DNA of 64,000 bases. Source: Rhyacophila brunnea. Its lineage: Eukaryota > Arthropoda > Insecta > Trichoptera > Rhyacophilidae. Both the position numbers and the translations under genes were made by a program. The notes beneath the pieces were generated by a model. That model was not told where the DNA came from. It saw nothing but the letters and a program-made list of their open reading frames with translations, and did not search any database. This document shows, piece by piece, positions 62,336 to 64,000 of the stretch; the first letter of the stretch is position 1, and each line of letters opens with the position of its first letter. The stretch lies in the NCBI GenBank assembly GCA_022495005.1, contig JAGYXB010000100.1, positions 372,001 through 436,000 on the forward strand, given 5' to 3'.

Positions 62336-63430
62336 AGTGATCAGATAGCAACGGAGGAATGGTGAGGTGAGGTACACGTAGAGGGGTGCACACCTAGATC
62401 CGATCGTTGTCTATTTCATTGATTTCAAAATAAAATCAAATCGAATCAGTCTATTTTTTCATTCTGTATATCTGTCTATTTTTTATTTCCATATTTCACG
62501 TGGGCATGTACAAAATAAAAATAGCACATAAAATACAACCAATAATTTAATTAAGCATGTTAATTATAAAGATAATTACATATCCATAATTTGGGGTTTC
62601 TTCATCTATCAGTGAAGTGAAAGTATGATTAGGTGTTGATATTTTGTAAATGAATTCCCAATGGAACCTTTTTTAAATATTTGTATGCATTTATAAATCT
62701 GTTAAAAAAATGCATTTTATGTCAGCAGTCTATGCACCGCGTTGTTCATACTTCCGTAATTAATTGAATGAAGCACCTGTCATTTTGAATAATTGGTTTG
62801 GATTCGGATTGGAAATGACAATTTACGACCTCTGTAGAGCGTTAATCAAAATCGAATATTTTAATCTCGTTAAAAGCCACCCGACCTTACTCTGATTGCA
62901 TAAAATCCGGCGTTTTTGTTGGGAAATATTTTTACACCACTCGAATTTTTCGATATTTGTCATCGTTAATTAGTGACGGCAAACGGACACTTGCGATTCA
63001 ATTTAACGAGCGTATGATTTTGCTATTTCGATTTTTCGATGCAAAACTATCGTGGTCAGAACTTCACTCAGTAAACTTTTTTAATTTGATATAATTTTCA
63101 TGTATTCTGTATAATATAACATATTAATTGAAATAGCATGTTTTATTCTCTACCCACTTTTTTCATGTCACATTTTATATATTATGGAAATATTTTTATG
63201 GCTTTTGATTTTTCAGAAATTATCATTAAAGTTTTTACAAAGTATATGTTGCGTCCACTGAATAAGGTCAAATTACCAACAAAAAATAAGAAAATCATAA
63301 GTGGCCCAACTACTCAGGGCGGGTCCTAGCTTTCTCGAAGAACTTCCTCCATTTCCCCTATATTGGGCCAGTATCCTCCGGGTATCTGCGCTGGCCGTTT
63401 TAACATTTTTGTTGGGCCTGCCAGTCGACA
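62336..63430. other. Non-coding stretch after exon 15
   Basis: Part of the next CAMTA intron. Bases 62750-63060 are slightly GC-richer and single-copy. No exon for the IQ motifs is found. Confidence 0.4.
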
Positions 63431-63432
63431 TC

Positions 63433-63912
63433 AAACCTCCATATATACCACTAGTATGCTAAAGGCGTCATACTTACTTCTGACAAATTTTAACTAAAGG
63501 CTTTTAATACTCTCTGAAGCGCTTTCCAAATTGAGCTACTATTGGCGATCGGCTTTTGTATTTTAAATCAAAGTAGTTATTACTTTAATTACAAACCGAC
63601 GTCACGGATCACCCCAAAGTGTTTTCATATAATTAAAATGTTACATTCCTAAATCTTGTGAATTATTCGTTCAATAAAAAAATAGTTATTTAAAAATTAT
63701 TAGCAAGTTCAAGTAAGTTACGACAAAAAAATCTTGGAGTGATCCATGACATTGGTTAGCAATTAAAGTAATACCTACTTCGATTTAAAATACAAAAGCC
63801 GATCGCCAATAGTAGCTCAATTTGGAAAGCGCTTCAGAGAGTATTAAAAGCCATTAGTTAAAATTTGTCGCAATTAAGTATGACTCCTTTAGCATAGTGG
63901 TATATATGCATG
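63433..63912. mobile_element. Foldback element with about 170-bp arms and pol III-like A box
   Basis: Arms 63433-63610 and 63730-63912 are inverted: GCGATCGGCTTTTGTATTTT / AAAATACAAAAGCCGATCGC and AAGCGCTTTCCAAATTGAGC are shared with few mismatches, around a spacer of about 120 bp. Each arm ends in CTTTAGCATAGTGGTATATA (A-box-like) or its complement. Confidence 0.8.
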
Positions 63913-63955
63913 GGCGATACCCGAGAGATGTAGGTTCGATTCCTGCTTCTTACTT
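63888..63955 (+). ncRNA. tRNA-like promoter at the foldback end
   Basis: TTTAGCATAGTGGTATATAT (A box) and GTAGGTTCGATTCCTGC (B box with T arm GTAGG/CCTGC) are spaced as in a tRNA. The acceptor stem does not close. Likely a tRNA-derived SINE head. Confidence 0.4.
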
Positions 63956-64000
63956 TTTTTAAAAAGTAAAGTAAAGTGTTTTCAAAATGATGTATGTTCA

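Noticed and set aside
61314..64000. IQ-motif exons of CAMTA
   Set aside because: No IQxxxRGxxxR-like coding stretch with an acceptor is visible; they must be downstream.
1..64000. Prokaryotic-type systems (CRISPR, operons, toxin modules) or an integrated virus
   Set aside because: Exon-intron structure, SINEs and MITEs show nuclear eukaryotic DNA; no direct-repeat/spacer array, operon-like ORFs or viral genes were seen.

Overview
The window is AT-rich eukaryotic DNA carrying one large split gene inside a dense field of transposon debris. The gene is recognisable as CAMTA, the calmodulin-binding transcription activator. Its protein reads like metazoan CAMTA proteins, and the compact GT-AG exons, TE spectrum (hAT, Tc1/mariner-pogo, tRNA-derived SINEs, jockey-like LINE ends) and base composition fit an insect. 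A sap-feeding hemipteran such as an aphid is my guess from low-complexity style (many ataatattat and tacctac strings); that is inference only.

Layout. Bases 1-18988 contain no exon I can support: either upstream sequence or an intron of CAMTA. They hold MITEs, LINE 3' ends, LTR-like repeats, tRNA-like repeats and a few GC-richer islands. From 18989 to 61313, on the plus strand, fifteen consecutive CAMTA exons can be assembled with matching splice phases at every junction (3965 coding bases, about 1321 codons). In order they encode: the C-terminal two thirds of the CG-1 DNA-binding domain (exons 1-3), a short acidic linker (4), a 460-codon regulatory/activation exon (5), the IPT/TIG fold (6-7), ankyrin repeats (8-9), a Ser/Pro-rich linker (9-12), the conserved TLAEQII motif (13), and an acidic Pro/Ser segment leading to the IQ motifs (14-15). 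The N-terminal part of CG-1 and the C-terminal IQ motifs are not in the window, so the gene is open at both ends.

Introns are packed with mobile DNA. Intron 1 (13.5 kb) alone holds a LTR-like repeat, three foldback hAT MITE copies, a 1.3-kb hAT element with 8-bp duplications, LINE fossils, SINEs, nested MITEs and, 200 bp before exon 2, a foldback with hammerhead-ribozyme-like sequence. Several insertions are nested and have readable target-site duplications, giving a relative chronology.

Points worth following: perfect TGACGTCA (CRE) palindromes recur in CAMTA introns, one next to a TATA-like box 340 bp before exon 8 and one in a five-site cluster between exons 9 and 10; exon 5 has tandem in-frame splice donors; a Tigger-like deletion derivative retains an intact 75-aa transposase C-terminus; and two SINE copies have each been hit by a different MITE at the same tail position. 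I found no prokaryote-type system, CRISPR array or complete autonomous transposon. All family assignments are by eye.
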